Origin: Raphanus sativus | Taxonomy: Eukaryota > Streptophyta > Magnoliopsida > Brassicales > Brassicaceae | Length of the DNA: 64,000 bases | NCBI RefSeq assembly: GCF_000801105.2 | Contig: NC_079516.1 | Coordinates: forward strand, 52,063,265-52,127,264 | Direction of reading: 5' to 3' | Shown here: one piece after another, positions 61,431 through 64,000 of the stretch | How the letters are laid out: each line of letters opens with the position of its first letter | Position numbering within the stretch: position 1 is the stretch's first letter | The notes under the pieces: generated by a model | What the model was told of the DNA's origin: nothing | The model's database searches: none | The model's input: the letters and a program-made list of their open reading frames with translations, nothing else | Made by a program: the position numbers and the translations under genes

Positions 61431-61698
61431 TTTAAATCTGTGTTCAGAAGGTTTTTGTGGTATTAACATACATGTCTATATTTGAATAAGAATATGTTAA
61501 TGGTGTGCGTATGTGAGTTGCATATGATAATAATAAAAAAATTATTGAAGAAAAAGTTACACATCATGAGAAATGTTCCCATCCCACCTATCAATTTGTA
61601 TCAATCTGGCTACGGCTTCCGAAATAATAGAAATAAAACGAGCAGAGTAAAGACGCATTTATTGAAAGTCTAGAAACACAACTGTTTTAGATGATATT

Positions 61699-62518
61699 CG
61701 ATGAAAAAGGTTTTTTAACGTTAAAACCCCTCAGTTAAGTTTGTTTTAGGTAAAAACCCTCAGACTAAGTATTTAATGAATAAACTTCCAAATTAACTTT
61801 ATTTAATGAATTCAACCATTTTCGATCATAATTACCAGTACTACCGGTAAATTTTTAGTTTAGGAGTTTTACATTAAAAAAACATAAGTGAAGGGCTTTA
61901 CCACTAGAAATAAAAAAATTCAAAATATAATAACATTATCCAAAAATTAATAACTTTAATTCCAAAATTAGTTTTTAAAAATTTTCTGTAAAATATATGA
62001 GTCTAGTTTTTTTTAAATCAACATTATATATGTATAAATTAAAAATGTAAAAAACCAGAAAATATAATAAAATTATCTTAAGATTTATCTATTTTCTTGT
62101 GTTTACATTTTTAACTTTTAGATAATTTGATGACAAAAAATACATTTTTAATTTATACATATATAATGTTGATTTAAAAAACACTACTCATATATTTTAC
62201 AGAAAGTTTATTAAAATGCTAATTTTGGAATATTAAAGTTATTTATTTTTAGATAATGTTATTATATTTTGAATTTTTTTATTTCTAGTGGTAAAACCTC
62301 TCACTTATATTTTGCTTAATGTAAAAACCCCTAAACTAAAAGATTACCGATAGTACTCGTAATTATGACCGGAAAGAGTTTAATTCATTAAATAAAGTTG
62401 AGGGGTTTAGTTTGGGGTTGTTAATTTGGGGGTTTATTCATTAAATACTTAGTTTGGGGGTTTTTACCCAAAACAAACTTAGTTGAGGGGTTTTAACAAT
62501 AAAAAATCCGATGAAAAA
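61699..62518. mobile_element. Foldback (long inverted repeat) element, MULE-like
   Basis: CGATGAAAAA is duplicated exactly at 61699-61708 and 62509-62518. Between them, 800 bp form an almost complete palindrome: the left half from GGTTTTTTAACGTTAAAACC pairs with the right half ending in its inverse, and inner words such as CCACTAGAAATAAAAAAATT recur inverted near 62270. Each arm is about 390-400 bp with a centre near 62100. A 9-11 bp target duplication with long terminal inverted repeats points to a Mutator-like foldback element. No coding capacity. Confidence 0.85.
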
Positions 62519-62521
62519 TTG

Positions 62522-62790
62522 TACTCTCTCTATTTTTAATAAGGGCCACTTTAACATTTTTCACACAGATTAAAAATTGACGAAAATATAAATAAATTGT
62601 TATTAATTACACATCTCTGATCAATAGTATTTAAGATAAATAAAATTATTTATAAAATTAAAACAGTTTGCAATTAATTTTCAGTTGAAAATAAGTAAAA
62701 TTTTGCATTGAAATTGTTAAATGACATAAAACATTTTTTGTGTAACAAGAAAAATGATAAAATAACACTTATTATGAAACAAAGGAAATA
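62522..62790. mobile_element. Stowaway-like MITE
   Basis: TACTCTCTCTATTTTTAATA at the left and the inverse of TATTATGAAACAAAGGAAATA at the right form imperfect inverted ends bordered by TA, in the Stowaway CTCCCTCTGTTTCATAATAA style. AT-rich, non-coding, and adjacent to the foldback element. Confidence 0.5.
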
Positions 62791-62941
62791 TAAATTGTAA
62801 AAATTAAATACGTTTTGTTTAATTAAACCCTCAGGATTAAACCACGTACGTTATTCTCTGACCTGTTGAGGAATCATTGGTCTCATTTTTGGTTATTTGT
62901 AACTAAACTGACTGACGAATTAAATACTAAGCCGATGAAAT

Positions 62942-62984
62942 ACAACGCAAGATATTTAGCAAAAAAAAAAAACAACGCAAGATA
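62942..62984 (+). mobile_element. Tail-only micro-insertion (site 12)
   Basis: Perfect 13-bp duplication ACAACGCAAGATA (62942-62954 and 62972-62984) flanking TTTAGC plus eleven As. Confidence 0.65.
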
Positions 62985-63483
62985 CACTATAAACAATACC
63001 ATTTAATGATTTTAAAAAGACTAACATATTGTATACATAATATTTGTCATGATTTTTGTACAAAAATATTTGTTATGATGTTACATTATTCTCAACAAAG
63101 AGCTCTCAGGAAATCCAAACAATCTCTAGAATAACAAGAAAACAATATAATAGTTTAAGTGCTAAACCTTGCTCAAGTATATTGTAAACCATGATGATTG
63201 AATCAAAGGTTACAGAACCTAACAGTGACTTGCCATGACTTTTCGCCTCACAATGAATACCTGACATGTGCTAGTTTCGTCAGATAAGACCTAATCTTTG
63301 AAGTTTTTGTGTATGTGGTTCATCTAACTCGACCAACAACATTGATTCTGTCCCCACTTCCCTTAAATACCTGACATGTGCTATTCTCTTCAGATATGAC
63401 CAAGGGATCCTAACTCGACCACGACACAATATACATTACAAAGTCATTATTTCTCAACGATTTTTGGATTTGTCAATATCAAA

Positions 63484-64000
63484 ATGGGTAACATCTCCTC
63501 TGCGCAAAGCTCATCACCATCTTTTCCGATTGATTCCGCCTTTGAACTTCCATCTCCTTTGCCATCGTGGCCTTCAGGTTCATGCTTTGGTTTTAATGTT
63601 CATCCTCTATTTAGCTATGTTTTGTTCAGTGTATTTACGAATGTTTATTTTTTTAAATACATATAATAAAATATAGCTTTTAATGTGAATTTACATAAAA
63701 AATTTACATGTATTTTTTTGAATGTTCTATAAGATTTTAATGTGAATTCACAGGAGAAGGATTTGCAAAGGGGGTAATAGATTTGCGAGGTCTTGAAGTT
63801 TTCCAAATAACAACGTTTAAAAAAGTATGGACTGTATACGAAGGAGGACAAGATAATCTTGGAGCCACTTTTTTTGAGCCGTCTTCAGTACCTGAAGGCT
63901 TCTCACTTCTCGGTTTCTACGCTCAACCCAATAACCGCAAGCTTTTTGGATGGACACTTGTCGGTAAAGACCTCTCCGGCGACTCTTTAAGACCTCCGGT
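63484..64000 (+). CDS. DUF946 (Vps62-like) protein, 5' part
   Basis: Exon 1 (63484-63577) and exon 2 (63754 to the window end) read MGNISSAQSSSPSFPIDSAF, LPSPLPSWPSG and then EGFAKGVIDLRGLEVFQITTFKKVWTVYEGGQDN, ATFFEPSSVPEGFSLLGFYAQPNNRKLFGWTL. This is the start of the plant DUF946/Vps62-related family, whose function is unknown. The N-terminal MGNISS fits an N-myristoylation site (Gly at position 2, Ser at position 6), suggesting membrane attachment; that is inference. Its place after the neprosin pair matches At2g44230. The intron at 63578-63753 contains a direct repeat of TTTTAATGTGAATT. The gene continues beyond the window. Confidence 0.85.

Larger units (their letters stand above)
61431..63483. 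other. Transposon-rich spacer
   Basis: 3' UTR of neprosin gene 2, a foldback element (61709-62508), a Stowaway-like MITE directly after it (62522-62790), a micro-insertion (62942-62984) and the DUF946 promoter, in which TACCTGACATGTGCTA occurs twice (about 63258 and 63368). Confidence 0.65.

Noticed and set aside
63039..63079. AATATTTGTCATGAT and AATATTTGTTATGAT around TTTTGTACAAA
   Set aside because: The insert is a self-complementary word without a clear poly-A tail, so slippage or chance is as likely.
63678..63748. TTTTAATGTGAATT direct repeat in the DUF946 intron
   Set aside because: No poly-A insert between the copies and low complexity; probably a local intron duplication.

Overview
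This is plant nuclear DNA, almost certainly from a Brassica or a close relative in the Brassiceae. The genes have short GT-AG introns and AT-rich intergenic DNA. Their order follows, from my memory of the Arabidopsis thaliana map, the lower arm of chromosome 2 (about At2g43980 to At2g44230, ancestral block J). Species and subgenome cannot be decided from the sequence. Exon limits below were read by hand from splice sites, reading frame and remembered orthologues, so single junctions may be off by a base or two.

Layout. 1-12 kb: ITPK4 (cut by the window start), a Ser-rich protein of unknown function, a LEA_2/NHL membrane protein, a small basic protein, an intronless mTERF, and the nuclear gene for the C-terminal half of mitochondrial ribosomal protein L2. 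12-24 kb: transposon-rich DNA with two 5'-truncated LINEs and a hAT-like MITE around ARL (ARGOS-like) and an ankyrin-type gene. 24-28.6 kb: GDI1 and RPL7, convergent. 28.6-33.8 kb: a 5-kb gene-poor stretch. 33.8-43.7 kb: a frame-broken KFB39/KMD3-type F-box/kelch gene, ATG4, ASHH3 and MTHFR2. 44.4-49 kb: a two-unit NYN plus zinc-finger gene, a hAT-like element, nested inverted repeats and a beta-glucosidase gene relic. 49-64 kb: EDE1, CWC25, two tandem neprosin-family genes, a PIF/Harbinger-like MITE, a large foldback element, and the start of a DUF946 gene.

Compared with my recollection of Arabidopsis, several genes are missing (a block after the mTERF gene, MLO15, and the NMT2/MAP2A pair). 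This fits fractionation after the Brassica genome triplication. The genes are mostly unrelated housekeeping or regulatory genes and do not form one pathway.

The most unusual observation is a recurring kind of micro-insertion. At least twelve sites carry a 13-20 bp direct duplication flanking only 6-27 bp that ends in poly-A (or begins with poly-T). These look like LINE insertions reduced to the tail. They share tail motifs with each other, and one motif resembles the end of a LINE in the window. I know of no standard annotation class for them.
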